A DNA stretch of 64,000 bases from contig JAJLRJ010000005.1 of NCBI GenBank assembly GCA_024195265.1, positions 43,861,587 to 43,925,586 of the forward strand, read 5' to 3'. The DNA is from Dendrophyllia cribrosa. Taxonomy: Eukaryota > Cnidaria > Anthozoa > Scleractinia > Dendrophylliidae. This document shows, piece by piece, positions 10,561-20,266 of the stretch (positions are counted from its first letter, which is position 1; each line of letters starts with the position of its first letter). The notes under the pieces were generated by a model, which ran no database searches, was not told where the DNA came from, and saw nothing but the letters and a program-made list of their open reading frames with translations. The translations under genes and the position numbers were made by a program.

Positions 10561-11687
10561 AAGACTAAATTTTGTTATTTAAAGGTAGATACGCATCAAA
10601 ACGTCTCTCGATTAGAAAATCCTTTTAGAACGATTTTATGTTGCATTAAGGACTCCAAATGCGAAACACCTTTATTAAGCTTATTGTTGTTTACATTCGT
10701 TTACAACAAATTAGTTATTGTTATTGCTGGATTCATGCTGTTCTTGTTACAAAACGCATTCGTAACAAAGCAATATGTCACTAAGTTTACAGCTGATGGA
10801 AGGATTGAGCGAGTGCTCATTTGCATATCTGTCTCTGTTACCGATAACCCGTTCGTTACGCATGCACGTATTCACGGGTTAAAAACACTATCGACCGTCC
10901 AATTACATCCAGGAATAGAAAACGTAGCCGCTGAAAGCAGCCATCTGGTTGGCCATTCAGCCAGCTAGCTCAAGACAGGCGTGGTTAATAAATTTTTCGG
11001 CAAGTACCTCATGATAGGATCACATATAGTCTCCCTAATGAAAAGCCGATTTTTCCATCACAGCAACACATGCAACTAACAAGCTTTGTGCAGCAGTAAG
11101 AGGTTGAGCTTGTAATAATTATGGACTATATTCATACATTTACTCTACTGTACCACGTTTTCCTTAATGTTGTAAAATCCATTCGAAGTCCGCAGTTTGA
11201 TTTTAATCAGTTCAACAGCTTGTGAAAGATCAATTGATGCATCTCCTGGATGCGTATCATAGTTAGCTTCTCTTCTATACGAAATGTTCTAAATCAGCCG
11301 TCTAAATGAAAGATTTGTCACCAAATTTGCAGAGATTATGAGTACAACCCAAGGCAGTACTTCGGTATTTAATTTGTGAATGGAAAAAAAGTTCCGTTTA
11401 GGAAAGGATTTTGCGTTACCCGATCAGGAATGCAAGTTGAAATAATTTATTTCATGGAGTCAAATACTTTGCTGAAGCCAAAATTGTTGCTAAAGATGGA
11501 ACGATATTACAAATTAAGTTTGCAGCCAACATCAAAATGCAGGAATCCGAAAGTGCATAGAATTTGCACAGCATATCATTTGAACCTTGTACTGCGAGCT
11601 ATTTAAATGCGTAACCATGGTAACGCAATATTTAAACACGGTTCGATTATTATTTCTTTTTTAATTGAATGACTTGAATGCTAAGAA
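10561..11687. other. No gene seen; one short dispersed repeat
   Basis: The segment at about 10785-10890 starts GTTTACAGCTGATGGAAGG. Similar copies occur near 13850-13945 and 19893-19980. Otherwise the DNA is AT-rich with no credible exon; the ORFs at 10531-10968 and 11376-11606 show no domain and no convincing splice context. Confidence 0.5.
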
Positions 11688-11830
11688 AAAAACAGTATAT
11701 CACTTTCACAATGTCCAGTTTGAAAGAAAAAAAAAGAAAAAAGGAAAAAAAGAAAAGAAAAGTGCCACCAGCAAGATTCACTCCGGTGTCGTCAGGGCTA
11801 GAAGGGAAATGCTCACGCATTGAGCTATAT
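11688..11830 (-). mobile_element. SINE-like element, second copy
   Basis: Shares the body motif CACTTTCACAATGTCCAGTTT and the purine-rich run with the element at 10310-10560, in the same orientation. The tRNA-like head on its right side is more degraded (GCTAGAAGGGAAATGC region). The plus-strand ORF across it is repeat-derived. Confidence 0.5.
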
Positions 11831-12499
11831 ATATATTGGAATACGTTATTTCAAGTCGTTAAATTTTATTATTTTAATGTAGATATGCGTTACAACCAGT
11901 GTCTATGTGTATGTACATACATTTTATTTTTTATTAATTTATATTTTATTAATTATTAGATTATTATTGTAGTTATAGTGTAGTTAGGTGTCCCCAATTA
12001 GTGTACATTGTATGCTAGCGATTTTGACACGTTAATAATGTTCTTATCTTATCTTATCTTGTCTCCGTCTTAAAATCCATTTGAATTCTTTAGGTTGTTT
12101 TTAATGTTCAATCAAAGGACTCCAAATGCAAAACATCAGAGCAGCACTAATTCAAAATGCTTCTTTTTTGGCAGTTGACTATTCTCCACACTATATTTCT
12201 TTGCATTTGCCACGCGCAAAAGCCTTTAATGCACTGGTCAGCGGAATTACAAAGAAAAGTTGGGTATGTACTTGGTGTATCCCTTATGATTTTGTATTTA
12301 AACGCCCATTTCCATCCGGGATGCAATGCGGTTGTTTGTTTTTGTTTTCAAATTGCGATATTGTTAAATGGCGTACTCGATTGGTCAACTATTTTTATCC
12401 GGCTTTTCTCAAACACAAGACATATGCTCGCGAGAAATTCATTGAGCAGTGTTTTTGCGCTTTTCACTCGCTAGTCGTCTAGAAAGTACCTCATTTATC

Positions 12500-12672
12500 T
12501 ATGGAAACAGTCGAATCACTCGATGATCCTGAATCGCCAGTAAGAGTAAATGCTTACAAGTCATTCGTCAATCCGGAGAACGAAGAAGACGAGAATTAGG
12601 AAGATGAACACGTAGATGACAAATCCACGTGGAAACATTCAATGTCGGATCAGTCAGCTTCATTTGTTCGCG
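12500..12672 (+). pseudogene. Acidic first-exon-like fragment with internal stop
   Basis: From ATG at 12500 the frame reads METVESLDDPESPVRV, then an acidic NPENEEDEN. A TAG follows (about 12597), and the same frame continues with EDEHVDDKSTWKH to a possible donor GTAAAT at about 12673. A frame that resumes its composition after a single stop suggests a decayed exon. The splice phase does not fit the Cys-rich frame 46 nt downstream if the obvious acceptor is used. Function unknown; it could be part of the gene fragment carried by the surrounding element. Confidence 0.35.
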
Positions 12673-12718
12673 TAAATATTTACTCTTTTATTTTCCCCTA
12701 TCCTTCATGTTCATTTAA

Positions 12719-12910
12719 GTGGTGGTGACTTGTTCTTGTAAAGGAGCTTGTGCCCGAAAGAATGGTCAAGGTGCCTGTCTTTGTAAAGCGGCAAACAAAA
12801 ATTGCTTGTCTGATTGCTGCCGCATTCACTCGAAATGTAAAAACAAGGCGAGTTGCGTTCGTTTCCAACCATTTAGTGCAACTGGAATTCCGCAAACTCG
12901 CTGTCCGTAG
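12719..12910 (+). pseudogene. Cysteine-rich (CXC-like) gene fragment
   Basis: 63 codons containing CSCKGACARK, ACLCKAANKNC and SDCCRIHSKC. The spacing of paired CxC and later cysteines resembles zinc-binding CXC-type repeats found in chromatin proteins and in several animal transposon-encoded proteins. The frame opens at a GTG with no ATG. It lies inside an inverted-repeat element and directly follows a damaged acidic exon, so I read it as a captured or transposon-derived fragment, not a complete gene. The exact family is not certain. Confidence 0.35.
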
Positions 12911-13207
12911 TTTTTTCAAATCCAAGAGCGTGTTTTCTTGTTCTCCAGAGGTCAAAGACAGATTTTCTCAGGCAAATCAACTTCAAAGAGCCAAGTAACT
13001 TTGGCTTTCCATCACGACGGCAATTAGATATATTTAGACCTTGTCACGGTTTTTCCAAATTTTTATATTGGCCTGATAGCAAAAATCCATCGACACTGTT
13101 GGGAAAAGCATCTCAAAATTAGTAAACTGGCCGAGTTTAAAAGCGACATCTTTTAATATAGTGGAGATATAGCTCCGCAAAGTGAGCAAATTTCACAGAC
13201 GTTTGTA

Positions 13208-13393
13208 TTGCGCGGCCAAGTGACCTTAATTAGGTCAGACACTCATCGACTTCAAACAGCAAATTTACAAATACAGCCAGAATACAAAACACTTTTAGAA
13301 AAATATCAAAAGATAAACAGGGAATGTATTTGGAAGAGAATTGAAAATATTTGTATGGTTGCTTTGGAAAAAGGTGATGATAAAGGGCTTTAA
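13208..13393 (+). other. Unrecognised 61-codon frame in the 1.2-kb element
   Basis: Reads as a hydrophilic peptide with LLEKYQKINRECIWKRIENI and ends at a stop. Composition is protein-like (amphipathic, Lys/Glu-rich), but there is no start context beyond an internal ATG or alternative codon and no known domain. Possibly a third fragment of the captured gene. Confidence 0.25.
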
Positions 13394-13522
13394 GAATCAT
13401 ATTAAATTTCGTGGTACACGAAATTCAAGATTAGCGATCGCAGCGTGCAATGCATCCTGGATGGAAATGGGCCTTTAAACACAGTTTTTATTTCAGTAGA
13501 AATAAAAGATAAAACAACAGTA

Positions 13523-13592
13523 GAATAGGGATTCGAACCCGGGGCATATAATCTGCTCCACGCACACTATCCACTACACCATCCAAGGACTA
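13523..13592 (-). repeat. tRNA-like sequence with perfect B box
   Basis: On the minus strand: TGGATGGTGTAGTGGATAG (A box) and CCGGGTTCGAATCCC (B box and T-loop) at near-normal tRNA spacing. The anticodon arm pairs poorly and the acceptor ends do not match, so it is more likely a SINE head or tRNA pseudogene than an active tRNA. Confidence 0.5.
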
Positions 13593-14004
13593 GCTGCCGG
13601 AAACTGTAATTTATAAGGGATATCAGATAATATGCTGCTAGCCCAGACCATATATAAGAACTAACCCTTTCGATACACTGGAAATACTGGAATCAGTGCT
13701 TAACCCTAAATACTAAAATCAGTGCTTCAACCCTAGATACTGTAATCCAACCCTAAATTACACTGCAATATATCTAAATACATTACAATAAGGGATACAT
13801 GAAGTACCATACATTATGATCAGGGATACACCAAGTACCTAGGAAAAGTTTACAGCTGATGGAAGGAGTGAGTGAGTGAATTTGCGACCGTCTGCGATAA
13901 CCCGTTCATTACACTTCATGTTCTTAACGGGTTAATGAGCTCACTTTCTTATACAATATGACCTTTGGATTTATATTTGGCAAACCATACAATGACACAC
14001 ATAC

Positions 14005-14058
14005 CATGAGTCATCTGCCCAATTGCAGAACCTTCATGCCCTGGGGTTCTTTCTTCAC
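14005..14058 (-). CDS. 54-nt linker micro-exon (copy 1)
   Basis: Between an acceptor ending AATTTAG and a donor GTATGTG on the minus strand lies a 54-nt exon of phase 1/phase 1. It encodes EERTPGHEGSAIGQMTH plus split codons at both ends. A near copy lies at 15640-15693. Such Gly/Ser/His/Thr linkers are seen upstream of Roc or death domains in cnidarian ROCO-type proteins. Exit phase 1 fits the death-domain exon at 3734-4017. It is too short for standard ORF calling. Evidence is the splice sites, the open frame and the conserved duplicate; expression is unknown. Confidence 0.6.
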
Positions 14059-14149
14059 CTAAATTAAAAAAAATCAAAGCTCATATGAAACAACTCGAGA
14101 ATACGAAATGTTCTGACTCTCCCCTCTCCTAGGCGTTTTGAATCACCGA

Positions 14150-14340
14150 CCCCCCCCCCCCCCCCCCCCCCCCCCCTGCTTTCAAGTCACCACCCTCCCC
14201 TTCTGCCATTGCAATACCCATGGGTAAGACAGGTGACCATTAAATTGAATCACCGACCCACCACCTCTTGCATCTAACGTCCCACCCTCCCCTACCTCCA
14301 GCGCCATCCCCATGGGTAAGACAGGTGGCCATTAATACCA
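14150..14340. repeat. Poly-C tract and about 94-bp tandem duplication
   Basis: A run of about 27 C begins at 14151. To its right, CCCATGGGTAAGACAGGTG followed by CCATTAA occurs at about 14216 and again at about 14310, with GAATCACCGACCC before each unit. Intronic in the proposed minus-strand gene. Confidence 0.7.
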
Positions 14341-14728
14341 CAGGCTCAATGTTAACAGCTGATTGAGTGAAATTTTGTCCCACTGCAAAAAAATTGTCTA
14401 ACCCTAAGAGTGATCAGCATCAAATTTCTCCTTGTAATATTGATGCCTTATCAATCAAAAAGGTCATGAGAATTAAGGACATGATCACACAAGATGAATT
14501 CTCTTGATATCCAAACAATTTCTTCCCACTACTTCTATAGAAAATGTATAAGAAAAAGAAATGAAAATTTAAATTTTGCTGTTAGGGCTTAACCGGTTAA
14601 AGCTTCATGTTTTCGCAAGTTAAAAACCCTGTCATGGGAATAACTGATGACTGCACAAGAGAACTTACTTCCTTTATATAATCATGGTTCACAGTACAAA
14701 ATGAGATTTTAGCACAATTGCTGGTAAC

Positions 14729-15008
14729 AGGGTTTGTACCCTTTTTCAGAAACAAATTTCCAGGACTTTTTCCAGGACTCAGATAGATTTTTCCAGGACC
14801 CACAAATGCACTTTAATTATTTTTCAGCTGTTGGAGCTTTCCATTCAGCCCCTCTTCAATGTCTTTCAAGGCTGCTATCTTATCTTAGCTTACAGATCTC
14901 CAGGACTTTCAAGGACTTGTAGTCATTTTCCAGGACTTTCCAGTCCAGGAAAATGCCAAAGTAAAATTCCAGGACTTTCCAGGATTTCCAGGACCCGTAC
15001 GAACCCTG
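14729..15008. mobile_element. Element built of TTTCCAGGACTTT repeats
   Basis: The ends are opposed: GGGTTTGTACCC left, GGACCCGTACGAACCC right. The interior is a degenerate array of TTCCAGGACTTT. Both the outer inversion and the internal array are visible by eye. No ORF or transposase. The target duplication is unclear (GGTAA appears on both sides). Confidence 0.65.
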
Positions 15009-15178
15009 TGGTAATCTTGCAATCGGATTGGTCGATGGGGGTGGTAAATGAGAGTGCAGACAACGGTGCGGACGCTAACATCATGCAATTTCTAAATATT
15101 GTAGTAAAAAACAGATTTCCTGCGCCTCGTGAGTCCACAACATTTTGACCATGTGATGACATAAATCTTGGTAAACAA

Positions 15179-15532
15179 GGGTGGTCAGACATGAGGGGTC
15201 ATGTAACAGGGACATGTTGCAGCAACATTTAGCACCGACCAAACTTTGTGTAGTACCGTGAGACATGTCGCGGGGACAAAATGACCCCAAGATTGGTGTT
15301 GCATAATTATGATAGTATTAGTTCACACGGGGCCGTGTCGCTGCAACATGTCCCTGAGACATGTCCCCGCAACATTTTCATGTAGTGTGCAAGCGCTATG
15401 ATTTTTTCCCTGCTACATGTCCCCTGCTTCACTCCATGCTACATGTCCCTCACTGTGTACTACACAAATTTTTGTCGCTGCTAAATGTCACTGTGACATG
15501 TCCCTGATACATGACCACTCGTGTCTGACCAC
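15179..15532. mobile_element. Inverted-repeat element with CATGTCCC array
   Basis: Begins GGTGGTCAGACATGAGGGGT and ends with the matching TGTCTGACCACC. Inside, ACATGTCCC and its complement recur many times, often with GCAACA. No coding capacity. No convincing target duplication was seen. Confidence 0.7.
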
Positions 15533-15639
15533 CTTAAGAGTCCACACCACGGAAAAATGGTGGAAATTTGCTAATCACTTTCTGATATAATAATTATGGG
15601 GTTTGGATTTATTGGCAAATTATGCAATGACACACATAC

Positions 15640-15693
15640 CATGAGTCAACTGCCCAATTGTAGCATCTTCATGCCTTAGGGTTCTTTCTTCAC
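15640..15693 (-). CDS. 54-nt linker micro-exon (copy 2)
   Basis: Same acceptor, donor and phase (1/1) as 14005-14058. It encodes EERTLRHEDATIGQLTH, which differs from the other copy at 6 of 17 residues. The flanking intron is also duplicated (GACACACATACCATGAGTCA next to both donors). Because the exon is symmetric in phase, inclusion of one, both or neither keeps the downstream death-domain frame open. It probably belongs to the same minus-strand transcript; no RNA evidence is available here. Confidence 0.6.
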
Positions 15694-15914
15694 CTAGATT
15701 AAAAAAACATAGCATTGGATTCACAAGATTTGTCACAATGCATTGTTGTGTTTTTTTTTTAAATCTTTAAAGTCATAATTATACAACTTTTTACACTCCT
15801 CTTGGGCTATGTGCACCTATTTTGCATATCTCTGTCGTTCGAAACTCTTCCCAAGCTATTAATCTTGCCGTAATTTGTGTGGGTGCAAGAGGCTTTATGA
15901 TTGGTTGATTTACG

Positions 15915-16148
15915 GTGTGTTCTATTGGACACAACCATTTTCAGTTGGTTGGATTTTTTTTATGTTCTATTAGGAAAAAACCATTTTCGGTTTGGTTTGG
16001 TTGATCGACCATTTCAACCAGCTCTGAACCTGGTTGAAATGGTTGAAACTGAAAAAATTGAAAATGGTTGAAAAGTGTTCTATTGGAACGTCCAACGAAT
16101 TCAGCCAAAACTGGTTAAGGTTGAAACGGTTGATCCCAATAGAACACA
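15915..16148. mobile_element. MITE with CTATTGG termini
   Basis: The inverted ends GTTCTATTGG and CCAATAGAAC enclose about 230 bp made of repeated GGTTGAAATGGTTGAAA-like phrases. ORFs on both strands reflect these repeats. Superfamily not determined. Confidence 0.65.
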
Positions 16149-16940
16149 ACCTTATAGTGAGTATGACTTTCATAGCAGTTATTACATTTATGGGTGATGC
16201 AATGAAGAGATACAGAGGTGCTCGTGCCAAGTAGTAAAGGTATGTTATCTTGAAGTATTTAATACGTATCAAAATCAATACTCTTTTATTCCTTTGTGCC
16301 TAGGCCGTTGAAAGAAAAAACTTGTTTAGGCTATGTGTATGGTGTTCATTACACTCTACACGCGACCGAGTTCTGAGTCATATATTTATCTATACTGACT
16401 GAAAGCAGAAAGCAGATGGAATAAAAATGTGAGAGTGGGTTATTCGTGGTGTCCTTTAAATCGCTGCAGGATTTCCTGAACTGTATAAAGCAATATCTAC
16501 GAAATAAATGAAAAGAAAACAGCCCTTTCGAATACTTGAGCGTAACAATTAGCATTATCCAGCACCTAATATCGATGCACCAAGCACCTTCAACACAAAT
16601 TTAACCAGATTTTCACTCATTTCAAAATGCACATTAAAGGAGCTTTTGATTTCTATCTTCTTTCAGCGACTACGTTAAGTCCCTGCGACGTTATTCACAT
16701 GTAAATGACTACTTATCGTTGTCCAAAATGGAGAACACTGACACAATATTCACTAAAGAAAGCTTCTGTGTAGCACATTACTTAGAAAATAATAGCATAA
16801 AAACATTTATACTCCAAGAATGAACGCTAACTAAACTGTCTTTTCGTTATCAAACCCTTTCATCCCCTTCTTTTTAGTCCGTCAAAAACAGAGCGTATTA
16901 ACTACTGAACGCCGAGTCCAATGCCCCCATCTTGTTTAGT
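16149..16940. other. No gene seen
   Basis: AT-rich DNA, presumably intronic or intergenic. The 68-codon minus-strand frame at 16349-16555 has no recognisable features. Confidence 0.5.
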
Positions 16941-16949
16941 GCACCGTCA

Positions 16950-17110
16950 CATACCAAAACAAGGTTTAGTGCACTAGTGCACCGGGTGTACTAGTGTACC
17001 GGGTGCACAAGTGAACCGGTGCACTAGTGTGCACCGGTTTAACCGGTGCACTAGTGCACCAGTTCAACCGGTGCACTAGTGCACCGGTTCACTTGTGCAC
17101 CGGTGCATTT
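16950..17110. repeat. Palindromic satellite CGGTGCACTAGTGCACCG
   Basis: Variants of an 18-bp self-complementary unit (CGGTGCACTAGTGCACCG, with CACAAGTG and TTTAACC variants) are strung together about eight times. Every unit is itself a palindrome containing ACTAGT flanked by GTGCAC. Confidence 0.85.
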
Positions 17111-17680
17111 GTGTAACAGTCTTGGGGATCAATACCATACACATAGCCTTTACTAGTGCTTTGGTTACAGATTCTAACCTACAGATGTCAAACATGGATT
17201 GCAACTGGGACAAAGTAAGCCAATTTTTCAAGTTCTACTGCTCAAACAGAGCCAAGGATTTTTTTAATCGCGTACCTCATTACATGAAATTTTCGCAACA
17301 AGTTTATTTAGTGATTTTGAGGTGCGCATATTTCTTGAATGACACTTAAATTTCACGATTTTGCTAAAATTTTATATTTTGAATCACTTTAATTTCGCGT
17401 TTTTGAGTTAGACGCAATTTATTTCCTTGGCAATGTTATTTAACTTGTCCTTGAATTAAATAAAATGACTTAATAAAAGGTGCAACATCGACAGTAACAA
17501 AGTAGTTCTCACAATGTCCACAAGCAGTTTATGCCTGTAATTAAATTATTGGTTGAGTCAATTGACTACAATATCCATTTACATTGAAAATTTCTTCCTA
17601 CGGACTCCGAAGAAAAAATGATGTTTAGTACTGAACATTAAATGGCGTTTAGAAACATATATACATTCAAGTCTCACGAG

Positions 17681-17959
17681 TCATTTGTGTAAGCGTTTTG
17701 ATAATGTATATGGATCAACAGGCGGTAACACTTCTCTTCCAGTTACTACAACCTTTATTCCCGCTTTCTCCCATCCTTTCAAGACAGGAACCTTTCCCTG
17801 TGGGCTGGTGAAAAATTTATATATTTCCAGCAACCAAGTTGCATGAATTGGTTTCAAAACCGATAGCTTAAGGTCGACATTCACATCTTCAAAGTTAACT
17901 CCACTATCACTTGCTTTTAGACTTATGCCGAATCCCACGTTGTGAACTTGTTCTTGCAA
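17681..17959 (-). pseudogene. Transposon-like protein C-terminal fragment
   Basis: A 92-codon frame with FGISLKASDSGVNF, LKLSVLKPIHATWLLEIYKF and VLKGWEKAGI, ending in PYTLSKRLHK and a stop. The arrangement 'LKPLHAxWxxxxYxxxTSxxGxxxxxxGWxxAGI' is one I associate with repeated, transposon-linked hypothetical proteins in cnidarian genomes; I cannot name the superfamily with certainty. There is no upstream ATG, and an in-frame stop lies just upstream. It is embedded in AT-rich repeat-like DNA with TTTCGCAA-type phrases on both sides. Not a complete gene. Confidence 0.4.
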
Positions 17960-18779
17960 AATTGATTATTGACATAACGTGAGTCACTTATTTTTCGCGT
18001 CATGTTATGTTTGCGACACTTATTGTTCCCGTCACATAAATTTCGCAACTTTTTTTAAATCGCAAAATTGGCGAAATAACATGTTCTGTTGTTTCAGTCA
18101 CCATTTTGATTACGCTAGTCCTCCAACATGGCTGCTGGTAATTTTGTGATATCATCCGCACACACACTATAGATTTTGTGTCTTAGACTGAAACAAGTAG
18201 CTGGTTACGGCTTCACAAGCGGGCTGTTTGGATAACTGACTAGTCATTTGTATAAGTTCAAATAAAGCATGTTTTGTTTGAAAATGATGCACTTAAAAAA
18301 CATGTCTATAAGCATGACATAAATATGCATTGTGAGAAAATGAGAGAAATGGATGATGTAATGAATTAGATTGCTGTGATCTCAGGGGAAAATTCCAAAC
18401 ATTGCGTGTTACGATTCATGAATTGACATGTTGTTTTGTCAAACTGAGAACAATGCATTTGGTTGACCAAATTGAAATCCTTTCAATAGGAAAACATTTT
18501 TTGCATTGTGCAATTTAAAACAAGCAGCGATTGCTAATTGGCAAGCGTGAGAAACATTTATACTAAATTCCCATGTAAAAAGCAGCTTGCAGTTTGTCTA
18601 AAGCAAAAATGATAATATTAAAGAAGCCGACGTGGCCAACAATTATTCCTTGCACTTAGTCCACATTCCTGTAAACCACTTTAGTTTGTACTTTGGATTG
18701 TTCTACAACGAATTGGGGCAAACACAAACATCTGGAAGTTGTCATTACATATTTATCACTATTAACATTGCTACGTACA
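17960..18779. other. No gene seen
   Basis: AT-rich, with normal base balance up to about 18780. No exon, RNA gene or terminal repeat could be supported. Confidence 0.5.
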
Positions 18780-19505
18780 AATTCAATGCATTATACTTAA
18801 CTCTTGCAAATTCTTTACAACTCTATCAAATACACTTAAATTCTCTTATTTTAATATTGCGAGAAACTTACTTTCAATACCTTATCAATCAGAGTTTCAC
18901 TGATTGTCAACCAAATTTGTTTTTCAACCTTTTCTGCCTTTCCGAAACTTAATTAATATATGTACCCACATTCCTACATTTTTCATCTAATCAACTTTGT
19001 TTTTATCTCTTTTTTTGGCTTCAATTCAAGTACTTTCTTTTTCCATTAAATCACCCCATCAAAACAATCTTAATTAATCTTCCTTTGTGTATGCACAACT
19101 TAAACTAATGGTCTTTTCAAAAATTAAACCCCAAACTGCCAATATACACTTTCTTTTAAACAATTACATATTATATTCTTATTTTTACAAACACATATTA
19201 CTCTTCTCTTGCCAAACGCTATTTACAACAGCTCATGAGAAACACACAACACACACACTATCCACCACCTTTTATTAACACACTAATCAAACCCCTTTCT
19301 TACAATCGTATGTCTTAAAAACAAACACTACAAAACACTTAAAACCACAACTTTCTAGAAACGTCTAACACATCTCACATTCCCTTACATAACATCTCTC
19401 CCTTCCACTATAAAACTCCGATGTACCCAAACTTACACAATTTTCCACTATAAAACTCCAACATACCCTAACTAATGCAATTTTCTTCTGACCAACATAT
19501 TTAAA
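18780..19505. other. G-depleted, strand-asymmetric region
   Basis: By hand count the + strand has about 20 G in the 480 bases 19021-19500, and roughly 5 percent G over 18780-19500, while C remains common. A duplicated phrase, CCACTATAAAACTCC, occurs near 19406 and 19445. The region ends at a run of about 15 A (19502-19516). The ORFs are low-complexity and not believable. Confidence 0.8.
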
Positions 19506-19719
19506 AAAAAAAAAAAAATTTGCTACAGTAATTTTCTTTTACTACTTTACAACATTTTTTATTCCCATCTACCATTTTGTACAATATATTATGTATTGTT
19601 AATCGGTTTATTCCCCTACTACAAAGCGCTCGGGTTCCCTGTGACCTGTGACAAATACACAAGTAATCTGAATCGTTAAATTTCAAAATTTTAACATGTG
19701 TTTATGTTAAAATAGTATA

Positions 19720-19790
19720 CAGTCGAACCCCTATTAACCGGCCACCCTCTTTTAAGCAGCCAGTTATCAAAGTCCGGAAATTATTGTCAC
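19720..19790. mobile_element. Tigger/pogo-like terminal remnant
   Basis: ACAGTCGAACCCCTATTAAC followed by CGGCCACCCTC and CAGCCAGTTATCAAAGTCC has the look of a Tigger/pogo-type terminal repeat (CAG TCGAACC start, TA-rich context). Only one end is visible, so this is a remnant. Confidence 0.45.
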
Positions 19791-20139
19791 TATTATACTG
19801 TTTATAAAATGATGAAAACATCTTAGCATGACATAAATATGTACTGTCTGAAACGAGACAACTGAATGATGTGATACACTGGGGAATTACACAAAAGTTT
19901 ACAGCTGATGGAAGGTGTGGAAATTTGCATATTTGTCCCCCGTATACTACATCTCACTCAACGCTTCGCATAACCAACATATAAAACCACTATATTATAT
20001 GGAAAATGATTATGATCAGATAAATAGATTGACATTGATTCTGATGATGGTTGTGAAATTGTAAAAACTGTTAATAAAAAAAAGGAAAAGGAGATTGATA
20101 CTGGGAATAATGTACAAAATTTAACTCTAAGAATACTAT

Positions 20140-20266
20140 AAACTAATTTCGATTTTGAGGCGTCAATACTGCATTATATTGACGGCTAGTTGGAAGAAAA
20201 TATATTCTTTTCTTCCAACGCCGTCAATATAATGCAGTATTGACGCCTCAAAATCGAAATTAGTTT
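20140..20266. repeat. Perfect 47-bp-arm hairpin
   Basis: 20140-20186 and 20220-20266 are exact reverse complements over 47 bases. The 33-bp spacer contains a second inverted pair (GTTGGAAGAAAA / TTTTCTTCCAAC), so nearly the whole 127 bp folds back. Further GACGTC/TTGACG inverted phrases at about 20830-20900, with GAATCGTGATAC mirroring GTATCACGATTC at 20268, suggest this is one end of a larger element reaching about 20895. Confidence 0.9.

Larger units (their letters stand above)
12297..13482. mobile_element. 1.2-kb inverted-repeat element carrying gene fragments
   Basis: The left end has GCCCATTTCCATCCGGGATG, and the right end is its near reverse complement (CATCCTGGATGGAAATGGGC, within 13441-13480). 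TTTAAA lies at both outer edges. No transposase is present. The interior holds an acidic first-exon-like frame, a cysteine-rich frame and a further 61-codon frame, suggesting a non-autonomous element that has picked up host sequence. No clear target duplication was seen, so the boundaries are approximate. Confidence 0.55.

Noticed and set aside
13523..13592. Functional tRNA gene
   Set aside because: Good A and B boxes, but the anticodon and acceptor stems do not pair; better explained as a SINE head or pseudogene.
18780..19505. Nuclear mitochondrial insertion
   Set aside because: Strong skew invites it, but I recognise no mitochondrial coding or rRNA sequence in any frame; kept only as an option in the finding.
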